In this document: piece after piece, positions 1-12,728 of the stretch
How the letters are laid out: each line of letters opens with the position of its first letter
Numbering within the stretch: the stretch's first letter is position 1
Assembly: GCF_025698545.1 (NCBI RefSeq)
Contig: NC_068570.1
Location: forward strand, 7,006,001-7,070,000
Direction of reading: 5' to 3'
DNA length: 64,000 nt
Source of the DNA: Gossypium raimondii
Lineage: Eukaryota > Streptophyta > Magnoliopsida > Malvales > Malvaceae
Position numbers and translations under genes: made by a program
The notes under the pieces: model-generated
Told to the model about the DNA's origin: nothing
Database searches by the model: none
The model's input: the letters and a program-made list of their open reading frames with translations, nothing else

Positions 1-3000
1 TCTCAGCAATGCCTCCAGCATTATCACTGATGGGACCATAAGCATCAATAGCCAATCCAGTAGCTATGGTGCTCAGCATTCCAAGGGCAGCAACAGCAAT
101 GCCGTACATAGCAGCAAAGCTGAAACTAACAAAAATACTCATTGCGATGGCAAAAATAGGAATAATGCAAGACTTGTAACCCAAAGCAAGGCCGAAAATA
201 ACATTAGTCGCTGCTCCAGTCCTGCAGGAATCAGCAACGTCTTGTACAGGGCTGCAGGAGAAAGTACACACAGTTAAAATCAATGACAACAAAGGATAGT
301 CCAAGAAAAAATAAAAACCATCCAGACTAATACCTGTATGCATTGCTAGTGTAGTACTCAGTTACAAAACCGATAATTAGGCCAGCCCAAAGACCAACAG
401 CAACACATAAGAATAGCTGCCTGCAGATGGAATTCAATGTCACACTCATTCTAATGCAAGCATATGAAGATATTTCTCAATGAAAGAAGCACCAAGAGTT
501 TACCAATTCTTCACAGCTTTCTGATCTCCAAAATTGAAAATGGTAAAGGAAGATGGAAGAGCTACCCAACTAACAATCCCAATTCCGATAGTCATGAGAA
601 CAGTGGAGATGATAAGTTGCCTCTTCAACGATGGCTCAATTTCCTTAACAGCCTTGATCTCAAAGAAATCAGTAGCAAATAAGGTGGTGATTAAACAAAC
701 AATGATACCAACGGAACTTATAATGAGAGGATATAACATCGGAGTCAATTCATGATTGATGCCAAAAGAAGAGATGGAAGCGACAACAAGTGCAGCACAA
801 GATGATTCAGCATAGGACCCAAAAAGATCAGATCCCATCCCAGCGATATCACCAACATTATCCCCAACATTGTCAGCAATCACCTGAAAACAGGAAAGCA
901 ACTCAGTGACAAGTGAAAACCCAACATGAGGAACCAAAACTCAATTTCATAATTCTAAGTGCCATAACATGTTAGTAGATACAAGTTACTTACAGCTGGG
1001 TTTCTAGGGTCATCCTCAGGAATGTTCCTTTCCACCTTGCCTACAAGATCAGCACCGACATCAGCAGCTTTCGTATAGATGCCTCCACCAACTCTTCCAA
1101 AAAGCGCCATGGACGAACCTCCAAGCCCATAACCAGTGATTGCCTCAAAAAGACCACCCCAGTCATCACCGTAGTAGAGCTTGAATAAGTTGATGGCAAT
1201 GTAAAGCACCAAAAGACCATTTGCAGCAAGAAGAAAGCCCATGACAGCACCAGATCTGAATGCAGTAATAAATGCCTTCCCAACTCCCTTTCTTGCCTCC
1301 AGGGTGGTTCGAGCATTAGCATAGGTAGCAATTTTCATCCCAAGAAAGCCAGAAACTACTGAAGTGACAGCACCGAGCAAGAAAGATACTGTGCTGAATA
1401 TAGCAGTGGCAAGAGCAGGTTTGCACATCTTAGATTTGTCATAAGTGCAAGGCTGGCTCTTGGTGCTGAAACCCTCTACCGAGCCAAGGAAAAGGAAAAT
1501 CAAGATTGCAAAAGCAACCATGAAAATGCCAACATACTGGTACTCGGTGAAAAGAAATGAGGTTGCTCCTGCAAACTCATAAGTCCAAAATTAGCTAATG
1601 GGGAAAGTCTTCTCCAAAATTAACAACAGAAAAGGCAATAAACAGAGCAACTAAATGTAATCCAGTAATCCCTTGCAAGAAAAGCATATTGTTAGAAACA
1701 TCATCTACAGAACAAATTTAAAAATAGTTGCATTTTCCAATACAACCTTTTGTTGACGGCAAATTTAAAAACATTGAATCTATATATACTTTTGTTTTTA
1801 ACAACAGTAACCTATAAACACAAAAATAAAGTGAAAAGCAGAAACGAACTTGGAATTGTTACACCAAAAAGCAACTTAGTATGTTACAATCTTAGAAGCA
1901 CAAAAATTATTCCAAAGCATCTCACTTTCCAAAAGTAAAATAAAGTGCTAAAGCATATAATATCATGAAATAGTGCAGCATTTGCTGAAATCAGCTTTTA
2001 CTCTCACAATCATTCATGTATGATACATTTAACGCAAAAACACAATCTTTTTTCTTTTTTAGAAAAGGAAGAAAACAAAGTAAAAAAACCATCCAACTTT
2101 TATATCCTTGTTAAGTAAGGCTTTCAGAGTAAACAAATTGAAGGGTTCTGGCCACTGAAAACTTGATTCAGGGCAGCCCCATATGAAGTAGGAATTCCAG
2201 ATCTGGTACAAGCTTCCACCAAAAGAAAAAGAAGGTAAAAGATATTGTATATAGATTGCCATCATGCATCTTCCATGTGCTAGAAGAGCATTTAAAACCC
2301 AAAAGGGAAAAAAGAAATGGCCAGAATCTCAATTATACTCCCTATGTGTAAAGAGGAAAAAATGTAGCAGAACAGCCTAAATCAACGTTGATTGTGAGAT
2401 ATAATAAATAAATACATGTAGGTCCAAACTATAGATTCACCCCATCACCATACACTTCGATCTGAATAAAGCATTCATTAAAACGCATATTTTATTTTTA
2501 AGATAGCTTGCACAAGCTGTAGTTGTTCATGGGTTTTAATTAAAAAAACATAAATATCCAACAACATAGAAAGCAAATACAGACACTTAGGACAGGAAAC
2601 ATCAAGAAATACAAACCTCGTGCTCCAAAAATCTTTCTTCTTCCCAGTGATGATTCATAAAACAATATCAAATTTTATACAGACAAACCAAAAACACCAC
2701 CAACCAAACATAAAAAAAAAAAAAAGAACTCAAAGATTAGAAAAAGATGTTAAAGTTCTGAACAACAAGAAAAAGTCTCGTTTTTCTTCAGAAAGACGAA
2801 CCATTTCAGCTTAACTAATTCCAACATGCAAAGACGGGAACCCAACACAAAAAAATAAAAATAAAAAGACCAAAAGAATCCATTTTTCAAGAAACCCAGA
2901 CCTCAAAAACATGTAAAAAGAAGGGTTGAAAAGAGTAAGAACCTTCAGATATGGCAGTCTGAATTTCAGCACACTTAATAACAACATTATGGTCATTAAG

Positions 3001-3192
3001 ACCTTCTTCTTCTTCAATGAGGTAATCGGAATAGCCGTTTTTCCCACCCGCACCGTTGTTACCGGGGGAACCCGGGGAGAGCTTCACATTGGAAACAAGA
3101 AGCCATTGTGCAAGAGAAAAGACAATTCCAATAACGGCGCAAACGGGGATCAAGATCTCAGCTCCGAGATCTGGCAAAATCGAAGACCCCAT
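1..3192 (-). CDS. AVP1: Vacuolar H+-translocating pyrophosphatase, type I, 3' end beyond window
   Basis: Membrane pyrophosphatase that uses PPi hydrolysis to pump protons into the vacuole. Exons on the minus strand are 2943-3192, 994-1568, 504-883, 334-420 and <1-251; phases agree and all borders are GT-AG. The first 514 residues or so are visible; the family has about 765 and some 16 membrane helices. The numbering falls on the mung bean enzyme: R242, K250, the substrate motif [11 protein letters not shown] at 253-263, the acidic motif D279-D283-D287, and proton-path residues D294 and E301. The EYYTS motif lies in exon 4. The start ATG (3190-3192) opens the normal MGSS-type N terminus followed by a hydrophobic helix. 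Intron 1 is long (1569-2942). The catalytic C-terminal third lies outside the window. Function rests on these motifs; certainty is high. Confidence 0.96.
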
Positions 3193-3345
3193 ATTGACCA
3201 CCCTCCTAAAGAAATGAAAAGAAAACAAACGACCGAGGCGAGAGATGAGAGAGAGAGAGAGAAAAGAAAGGACTATTTTCCAATGAAAGAAAATGGGAGA
3301 GAAATGTGAGTTTATATACACGCAAAGGTTATGGTCCAAAACTTT
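3193..3345 (-). promoter_or_regulatory. Core promoter and leader of the H+-pyrophosphatase gene
   Basis: On the minus strand a TATA-like TATATAAA lies at 3311-3318, about 120 bases before the start codon. Between them is a pyrimidine-rich leader that appears on the plus strand as a GA microsatellite (about 3240-3262). CT-rich leaders are common in plant genes. The placing of the transcription start near 3280 is inferred. Confidence 0.55.
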
Positions 3346-4122
3346 AAAATATAATAAATTAAATCACAAATAAATATTTTTTTCTTTTTTTTATGAAATT
3401 ATAAGAAGTGGAAGGAAAGTTTTACATTTACAAGTGGTGAAAATCACTTTTGTTTTTTACCTTTATTTTGGGGGATTAAGTGGGAATTTTACAATTAAAA
3501 TTAATTTAGGACCAAAGTCTTCTTTTATTATTATTTAGAAATGTAATTAATTAATAATTTCGTTTGACAACTTTGTGTTCAAACTACTTGCCATAATTGA
3601 TAGTGATTACTTGGCTAAAATACTTTCTATGATTATTTCCAAATATTCATCTTACAACTCAACCAATTATTTTTTTTATAATTCCATTCTAATGGTTATT
3701 GTTGATATCAAATTGTGATTGCCACTGTGACTCCGATGGTTTATTTGATGGGCATAGAGTCGTAAGTGATTGCAAGTAATTCAAATTAGGAGGAGGAAGA
3801 AGGGTTTTTACATGTGAGAATTTGGGAGAAGAGAGAGAGATTTCAATTCCTTGGCCTTAGATGGTCTTATAAAAGACGATGTTGATTCTTCTAAAGACAT
3901 CATGTGTCCTTCCCTCATTAATTTCATATTTCCTAAAGCTTAGTCGACCTCCTTTCCTCCTAGGTATGGATGGCAAGTATTATATTCTTCTAGAGACAAC
4001 ATGTGCTTGCCATGCTAAAGATCTGTGAGGGAGAGAGGTCATAGAGTCTTGGTCGATAAACTCTTGATCTTGTAGTTCTCTTTAGCTCGCAAGACATCTT
4101 GTGAGGTTGATGGATTGCAAGG
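3346..4122. other. Intergenic, nothing recognised
   Basis: AT-rich sequence between the pyrophosphatase promoter and the first MITE. I see no coding stretch, RNA gene or clear repeat structure. It may include distal promoter sequence of the pyrophosphatase gene. Confidence 0.5.
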
Positions 4123-4130
4123 TGAGCTCA

Positions 4131-4431
4131 TAGGGGTGTAAATGAGACACCACTTGAGTTCAACTCGAAAAATTCAAACTCGACTTGATACAAATTTGAA
4201 CTTAGCAATACTTGACTCAAACGACTCGTGAGCCTTATCAAGCTTTTCATATTTTTATATTATTAAATTATATCATTGCCCTTAATATATATTATTAACC
4301 CTAAGCTTAATTATCGAGTAACTCGAACTTAAAAGTAGATGTTCGATCAAGCTCGAGCCAAGTATTGAGCTCCCAATTTCGAGTTCAAACTTAGCAATAT
4401 TTGAATTCGTTTAAGCTCGATTACATCTTTA
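4131..4431. mobile_element. hAT-like MITE, about 300 bp
   Basis: The left end TAGGGGTGTAAATGAG and the inverted right end TAAAGATGTAATCGAG form imperfect terminal inverted repeats. The interior has several near-palindromic runs of CTCGAGC type, as in the common plant MITEs that begin AGGGGTGTAAA. Flanking GAGCTCA (4124-4130) and GAGCTCG (4432-4438) are a degenerate target duplication. There is no coding capacity; the hAT assignment is inferred from end sequence and duplication length. Confidence 0.6.
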
Positions 4432-4904
4432 GAGCTCGCAAATATATAAGTATAACAATAATTTATGTGAAAAAATTTTTAAAAATATAAAAATGCTCTA
4501 AAATTTACTCCAACATTTAATTCAATAATTAAATATATCTTTTCCCTAAAATAATAATTTTAGAAAAAAACAAGCAAGTTTTAAATACAACAATTAAATA
4601 TCAGTACATCATAGAGGCCGAAAACTAGTTATGATTAAATTATGGAAGTAGCAGTAAAGCTTTCAAAGATGTGATCAAAATGTTTTAAAGAATATGGCAA
4701 GTTTTTAGGATAAGGTTTGTTAAAATATTAAAGTTTACTGTGTACATATATCAAAATTAGATTTAGGTGTTTATTTTCTATAAAAAAATGTGTATGTATT
4801 TCGTGCTTAAAGGAAATGAAATCATTCTTTTTTTATTATTCGGGTTGAATTGAGATATTTGGATTATGTGTAATCATGATATATGTAACTTTTGTACACG
4901 TTTA

Positions 4905-5025
4905 ATTAGCATGAATATTATTATTAATGTAGGAGGATGTGGATTGAATATTTTGAAACGCATTATTCTCTTATTTATGGGTTTAGGAGAGATTATGAAT
5001 AGTTCTAAGTATTCGGTATAACATT
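4905..5025 (+). repeat. SINE fragment (3' part)
   Basis: The stretch from TGTAGGAGGATGTGG through the GCATTAT core to ATAGTTCTAAGTATT matches the 3' two thirds of the intact SINE at 16845-17023. The tRNA-like 5' part and target duplication are not recognisable. Confidence 0.55.
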
Positions 5026-5697
5026 TAATAAAATTGTCACATGATTAATGATAATATATAGGGTTTTTTTTAAAAAAGAAATCTAAGCTTTGAAAATGAA
5101 ATATATATATATTTTAAAAAATATGCGTGAAATAATTATAATTTAATTATCAAAATTAGAATAATGATTTTATAATATGAACCAAACTGCAAACAAAATG
5201 GGTATTTATGGATGAAAAAAACAAGGCAATGAAAACGGCATCGTGTACCCAAACATGATGCCAATCAACGCAACGTAGTTATGTATAGGATTGGACTTTT
5301 CCCTAAATAGGAGGAAACCCTTTTTATTTTATTTTTTCAATTTTATAAGTTGACGTGGCAATTAATTATTCTTATAATTCTAGAAGGGCGTATTTTACAC
5401 GCATTGTGCGCCTGAATCCACCTTTTTACAAAGAATAAAGAAATAATATTAGAATCGAATCCAATAGTTTGGTTAGGTTGAAAATTGACCAAGATATTAA
5501 TTTTGAGAACGATTTTAAACTGATATGATCAAGAATTTATGCAGACGGATTGAATCGGCAAAAAGAAAAACTAATTAAATTGATAGTTGAATTAATTTTT
5601 TTTAATTTTAATGATATTTTAATCGAACCAACTAAACTGACGAACTGGAGAAGAGGGTTAAAAAATTAAAATCATACGCCAACATTTTTGTTCTGAT
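5026..5697. other. AT-rich intergenic sequence
   Basis: No gene, RNA or repeat structure recognised. Long runs of A and T dominate. Confidence 0.45.
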
Positions 5698-8410
5698 TAT
5701 TTAACTCCAATTTTTTTATTTAGTCATTAATGTTATCAACATTTAATATTTTGGTCTCTCCTCCTTTAAATCATTAACGAAATGTTGATGTTGTCTTTTT
5801 TATTGTCATAATAATAAAATTAGCCTTCCAATATTTACAAAGTCTATAGTTTGACTCTAATTCTAAAAATTAACATATTTAGCCCTTAATTTTACATTCT
5901 ATATTCTAAAAATTTTAAAAGAATGGATAAAAATCAAAACATACTTTAAAATAGAAATTACTAAAAATAATCTTTTATAAAAATACATAAAATTTTACAA
6001 AAGTCTAAAAATATATTTTTAATCATCTTATTTTGATTTTTTATGAAGTATCGGGAAATACGTAATTTTCATTATCATCTTCTTTTGTCATATTTATTCT
6101 GACAAAAATTTCATTATCATCTTTTATTTCTTCTAAGAGTGAGTTTGGATAGACGGTGACTTTACTTGTGGTTAGTGTAAAAACAATGGTGGCAATGAGA
6201 TTAAATATTATAGTGACACTGTAGCGTGAGACAAAAAAGTAAACTAAACACACTGCACCCAATTGCCCATCCAAACCCACACTAGAAAAATCTCAAAGCC
6301 TTTTCGCTAACCCCATTCAACACCATAATCGAAACCTAAAACTATCAACACCATCTTCACCTATCGCCATCCTCAATCCATCTTCATCTTCACCCATCAA
6401 AATCACCAATTATAAATCCAAATTTGGGTAAATACACTAAGCAAAGCAAAACAATCCAATTATAATCAAGGGTTAATACGTAAATTATCTTTTAAACTTA
6501 TTCTTTAAAAGTATTTAGTTAGTACTTAAATTTTTCTTGATTTGTACTTAAACTTGCTCGTCATACATTTTGGTATTTTTGTACTAACACTATTATTTAG
6601 TGTTAACGTGATACTGGCAATCAATCACACAAAGACACACGACAAATATAAATAACAAATTAAAAAAATTTAAAAACATATAAATTAATAAAAATATTTT
6701 TTCATATCAAGAATGAATCGAGACAGACGGTTGTCCAAGTTCATTCAAATACAGCCAACTAATTGTCTAGATTAATTCTACATGTGGTTTTAGTAATTTT
6801 ATAATTTTTAATTCTTATAATATAAATGTTATATAAATTATTATTTTAAAATAAAAATATATAATTTAATAAAAAGTATAAAATTCACATCAAGAATGAA
6901 TTTGAACAATTATTTATCTAGATTCAAATTAATTGGACAACCATTTATCCAGATTCATTCTAAATATGGTTTTTTAGCGATTTTATATTTTATCAATTTA
7001 CATATTTTAAAATTTTTTATAAATTTATAAAAATATATATATCCAAAATAATAACATAAAAACTTATATTTTATAAAAAATTAAAACATATAAAATTACT
7101 AAAGCTGTCTTGTATTTTCACTTCATTTAATGATTGTATATTGATTTCTTGTTTGGATGTTGATCTTTTAGTTTTGCAATCTTCTTAAAGAATAAGTTTT
7201 TAGCCAATTGAAAATGTTGGAAAGAAAAATAGGTGTTGAAAAGTGAAAATGATGTTAAATTTCAGCCTTCGACAAGGAGGTATTGATACCTATGGTACCC
7301 ATATATTAAGAATAGATATTCATAACTTATCTCTCTGGAAATAGCTATGCTTATTTACTTCTAAGGTATCAATATGCTAGGTAAAATATCATTACTAGTT
7401 TACTCAAAAGCATTTGAAATATATCAAATCAGTCTATTCGAAAGTTATTTAGTGCTTTAAAATTTTGAGAATGTTTAACTATATTTTAATAAAATTTCTG
7501 CAAAACTACTTGGGAATAAATATAAAATGCTTAAAAATGCCTTGAAATCTCAAGAAAAACATATCAAATCATTTTATTAAACAACTTTTTAGTATTTGAA
7601 TAATTTAAAGATGTTTAATGAGATTTTCAATAATATTTTCACAAAATAACTTAAGAATAAATATGTAAATTTTATTTTAAATGTTCATGCATACAAAATT
7701 TGATAAATCAAAGACAAAAAAGTGAAAGAGAAGGTTAGTGTTTGAGGAGAGAGAAAGTTCGAATAATTTTAAAAATCAATTCTGTTATGAATATCTTATT
7801 AAGTGGATGTCCATCATGATCAAGATAAAGTTTTAACGTACTTTAAATTCTAATAGTTATTAGAATTAGATCTCTCCTTCTTTATACTTCTTAGGCATAT
7901 AAATAGAGATTCGGTGAAGCATTGTAATCATCCTTTTGATCAATAAAGTATATCATCTATTGCTTTCATATTTTCTTTGTTCTTTATTCTCTCCATCTCT
8001 CTTTATTTTATAACAATTACAAGAATTCTTATTAACTTTAACTTCAAAAACTGTTTGCATTTTAACTTAAAAAGAAAATGATGAAAATAATATATTTTAA
8101 AATTTTATTTATTTTATTGAAAATGAAGTTTTAGTAATATTCTATTTTAAAAGGTTTTAATTTTTTTCTCTTTTTGAATTTTTAAATCAAGACTAAATTG
8201 ATAAAATGTGTATAGTTGTGGGTTAAATTTGTTATTTTTAGAATTAGAATAAAATTGATATAATTTATAAATATTGTATAGCTAAACTTGTTATTATATA
8301 AATAAAAAAGACCACGTCAAAATTTTGCTAATGGTTTAACAAAAGGGGTGACAAAATATCAAATGTCGATAACGTTAGTGACTAAATAAAAAAAAATTGG
8401 AGTTGGGTAA
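5698..8410. mobile_element. Fold-back element A with long inverted arms
   Basis: The left arm (about 5698-6025) reads as the reverse complement of the right arm (about 8090-8410), diverged but colinear for some 300 bases. Landmarks are AACTCCAATTTTTTTATTTA, the TTATTGTCATAATAATAAAA block and the TTTAAAATAGAA block. The same arms flank the element at 17285-18610, so this is a family. The 2-kb core has no coding region and carries a secondary MITE at 6141-6278. I could not fix target duplications, so exact ends are approximate. Long-arm Mutator-like or Foldback elements are the likely class. Confidence 0.6.
6141..6278. mobile_element. MITE with GRGTTTGGATGG ends, copy 1
   Basis: It begins GAGTTTGGATAG and ends CATCCAAACCC, giving imperfect inverted ends. 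The 138-bp body, including TTGTGGTTAGTGTAAAAA and GAGATTAAATA, is found in reverse at 27843-27973. No clear target duplication. It lies in the core of fold-back element A. Confidence 0.6.
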
Positions 8411-9305
8411 AAAGGCACTAATAATTGGATGGCTACGGGTTTTGTTTGCCCATATATTTATAAGTACATAATTGAGATATATTTACATGTATGCATATAA
8501 TATGTATGAAAAGCATTTAAAATATTGAAAAACCCGAAATAATATGTCAAAATACATTAGTATTGGTACATATCAATGCCATAATAAAAATGAGTTGTTT
8601 ATCGATACGGTATTGAGAAACTTAATTAAAATTTAAAACTTAAAAGATGAAATAATATTGTGATTATTGAATTATTGTGTTTTATAAAATTAATATTCTT
8701 TAAAAATTAAGTTAAATTGTATAAAAATTATTATTTAATTTCTATTTAGAAAGAATGTTAAAGGGAAGAGTAATAACGTAAAATAAAATAAAAATAAAGA
8801 GTTTAGGCCTGCCAAATAATTAAGACGGGGAGGGAGATGAGGACCCTTCACCCAATGTGGATGGCAGCCTCGTAGCCAACACCATGTACCTTTACCAAAT
8901 TCGATTTCTTTTTTTTAAATACACTACTTAAAATTTAATTATATTTATAGATGATTAGGATTTTTTAATAAAAATATATAAAGCATGCAATTGTTTTATA
9001 TAAAATGTGAATTTAGAATAGTGTAGATGAGTTCATTTAGTTTCGATTAATTGGATAGGTTAGATTCTGAATTAGTTTATGAATTTATTTACTTGTGACG
9101 TTTATAGTGACATACCTTAAACCTTGAGTGGATGATAGACTATGTATGCGTGATTCATATACTTTGATGTAAGTAAAAACCTGAGTTCAAATAGAAAAGA
9201 AACTGAAAGTTGGTGCATGGGTATACGACTTCTGTAGTATATAACATTATTCACAACAGTGGAATTCATATTGCAATAAATGAGTGAATGGTATCCTCTC
9301 ATATG
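8411..9305. other. AT-rich intergenic sequence
   Basis: No gene or structured repeat recognised up to the target duplication of the gypsy solo LTR. Confidence 0.45.
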
Positions 9306-11027
9306 CATTATGTAATAGTCTATTTTTCAATGATTTCGGGACCACAAATCGGACGAGTGAGTTCGTAAATATTATTATTTAATATTTACGAGTCAAATAT
9401 ATCATTATATTGAATTTTAATTTGATAATTTTTGGCAAGTGAATGAAAATTTAAATACAAGTGGTTTTTGAAAAATGAGGTTTGAGACCTCATTTCTATA
9501 AAATTAGTCTGTAAATATTTTTATTAGATATTTACTGAGGTTACTATATAGGTATATTAAAGTTCAACTGGAAATTTTAGTGATTCAATAGTTAATTAAA
9601 GAAAAGACTAAATCGTAAAAGTTACAAAAGTTAATCGCTATTACCTTATTCGATAGTGGGATTGTTTTTAAGTATTTTACATGTTCAAAATATATTTAAT
9701 TAAAATTAAAACATGTTTTATAATAAAACAAAAGTGAAAGAAAACCATTTTATTATTTTATCATCTTCCCCATTTCTCCTTCCACCGAAATTGAAATGGA
9801 AAGAAACACCATAGCTAAAGCTTGGTTTAGCCATTGATATTTTCTTGCATGGTAAGTCATTTTTCACCCATTTCTCGTAATTTTTATGTTTTTAAGATCA
9901 TTACAACTAGGTCCAACTAATTCGTATCTTCGTTTTCGAAACTGTTAAAGTTTAATAAAATCACCATTGGTGATTTTGGATGTTCTTGATATTGAATGGA
10001 AGATTTTGAAGCTTGGAAATGTTTTAGGATTATTTTGTTAAGTGTTTTTGGTTAGTTTTAAGTTTAAGGACTAAATTGATAAAATAATAAGTTTAGCATG
10101 AAATTATTGTGAAATTTCAACAATTATGGGCTGTATATGTATAATTAAAAAATTGGCTAGTTTGGCTTTGGGTTTAATTGTGATAATTGTAAAAGTTTCG
10201 GGTTTAGGACTAAATTGAACAAAAGGTAAAGTTTAGGGTAAAAGTGTAAAATGTTGATAAATGATTATATATGTGAATTTAAGTGTTTTAAAGTATTTTA
10301 ATTGATTAATTGAATGAAAATATTATATTTAGATCAAGAGACGGATTAGTTGGTTGATAATCGCGAGAAAGAAAAAATCATTAAGTAGTTGTCGTTGAAG
10401 TGTTCGTAGTTATTGTATTTAGATAAGTTCATATGGTATTTTAGTAATGTTATTATTAAAAATTCTGTAATTTGATGACATTGGTTATATCTGAAATATT
10501 ACGATTGAATTGGTGAGAAAATAGATTGAAATGTAAACTGTTATACGATTACATGTATCGAGCCCAGATGAACATAGGATACGATACAATTGGTATGCTA
10601 ATAGGTTATATTGCGAGCTGTATGGGATTGACTTGTGATGAAATGATGATTCTTGACTTGTTATTATTCACTGAATCTACCAGAGTCCAACATTTGTTGC
10701 AGACTATCATGTTATATTTACAATGATTCTGGCGTGTTACCGGGGGTGGGTGTTAGCCTACGAGCTTGGCACTTGGTGCCCAGGCATGTTTTTGGTTGGT
10801 TTGGCTCATTTGAGCTTTTTGGCATGTCTTGGATGGATAACCGCATCTTCGTATCTGTTTATATCATTCATCAGGCAGATTTTCAATGGTTAAATGACTT
10901 GCTAATGAATTATATAAATGTTTACATGATTTTCGATATTATATTGTGACTTGGTATTGAATGATCTTGTATAATTGGTTATATTATGCAACTTGTGTAT
11001 ATAAAACTCACTTGTTGAATGATTGTC

Positions 11028-11290
11028 GTTGACAAGATTAATGTTTATTAACATTGTGTTAAATGTATAAAATGAAACGGGTATATAAAACAGTTATATG
11101 GAATGAGAGACTGATATGAATTATTTAAACGAAATGTAATTTATAAAATGATTTTGATTGTGGTTGACAGGATTAATGTTTATTAACATTGTGTTAAATG
11201 TATAAAATGAAACGGGTATATAAAACAGTTATATGGAATGAGAGACTAATATGAATTATTTAAGCGAAATGTAATTTACAAAATGATTTT
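11028..11290 (+). repeat. 135-bp tandem duplication inside the LTR
   Basis: Two copies start with GTTGACA at 11028 and 11163, period 135, differing by only a few substitutions. A degenerate array of shorter AATGATTATATGAATTGG-like units follows (about 11300-11460). Confidence 0.8.
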
Positions 11291-12195
11291 GTGTTAAATG
11301 TGTAATATGAAATGGTTATATGAGACGATTATACTGAAATGGTTATATAAAATGAATATATAAAATGAATATATGAAATGATTATATGAATTGGTTATAT
11401 GGAAATAGATATACTAAATGATTATATGAATTGGTTATATGGAAATAATTATAAAGTGTTTATAAGAAATGTTTATATAGATAGATATGTAAAAGGCACA
11501 TTTGAAATGAATACTTGAAATGTAAATGTGAAATGTTAAATGAATAGATGTTGAATGAAATGTATACCTAATGTGTTTACTTGTATACATTTTATAACAT
11601 GATAAGGTTATAAGTTTCATATATGTGAACTCACTAACCTTGTGAGACTTGTGATATTTATAGGTTAATAACGATCTTATGACCTTGCTTATGAATTAAA
11701 TTGCAAATTGTTTAAGTTGCAACCTTTATGGTAAGTTAAAGCTTAAGTTTAATACAAACTTACTAAGCAAAGATTTGCTTACATCCCTTGTGTTTGATTT
11801 CTTATAGATCATCGAAAGTTTATGTTGATTGGAAGTTCAAGTCGAAGCTCACACTATACGTTCAACGACTCAGTATAAATCGTGATTATTTTGATCTAGG
11901 TTATAAGTGGCATGTACTAGGAGTTTAAGTTCACTTGTTATTAGACATGTTGGTTCATGCTTTATTATGTGATGTTGTGGTTGTGTTTATTTGGCTCTTT
12001 TGGTATTTTGGCCATATGTATATAAGTGGTATGATTCATGCATTTGAAAGTTTGGTTTTGATTGTGATTTAAAGTTATGAAATGCTTGATAGATACATGT
12101 TTTGTGATTTGGGAAATGATGTATGTGAATTGGATTTTAAATGTTTGAATTGTGGTACCAATGAGGGTACATTGGTTAGGCATTTAGGTTGAATG

Positions 12196-12728
12196 TCAAT
12201 TATCACTTGACTTTTAAATCGAACCACTTATACTAACTTTTAATTTAGTTAGTTAAAATTCCTCAAATCAGAATTCAATATAAAAACTATTTTTGACTCA
12301 TATTATTTAAATACTAATTATACAAACTCATTCATCGAATTTGTGGTCCCGAAACCCTTGTTTTCGACACCACTAAAAAATGGGTTGTTACACAGATCGT
12401 GTCCTAGGCTGTGTGTACCTAAAATGACTTCAAAACCAAGTTATTTCAACATCCATATCTTAGGTTCCAAACCATACTATTTCCATTCAATTATACCTAT
12501 TCAAGACACATCAAAACATGCCAAAATTATGTCAATTCACATTCAACCTAGTGGTGTCGAAAACAAGGGTTTCGGGACCACAAATTCGATGAATGAGTTT
12601 GTATAATTAGTATTTAAATAATATGAGTCAAAAATAGTTTTTATATTGAATTCTGATTTGAGGAATTTTAACTAACTAAATTAAAAGTTAGTATAAGTGG
12701 TTCGATTTAAAAGTCAAGTGATAATTGA
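12196..12728. repeat. Perfect 180-bp inverted repeat around a 173-bp spacer
   Basis: The arm 12196-12375 is the exact reverse complement of 12549-12728 in my base-by-base reading. The arm is the beginning of the nested LTR. The spacer (12376-12548), read in reverse, continues the outer LTR into the first bases of the nested LTR, so the spacer has been flipped. A second short inverted match of 11 bases (AGGTTGAATGT) lies at 12186-12196 and 12539-12549. See findings for the inferred mechanism. Confidence 0.85.

Noticed and set aside
2926..3309. Plus-strand frame of 127 codons over pyrophosphatase exon 1
   Set aside because: It is the antisense of a confirmed exon and its leader, with low-complexity ends.
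12343..12606. Frame of 87 codons across the inverted repeat
   Set aside because: Lies in flipped LTR sequence; no coding features.
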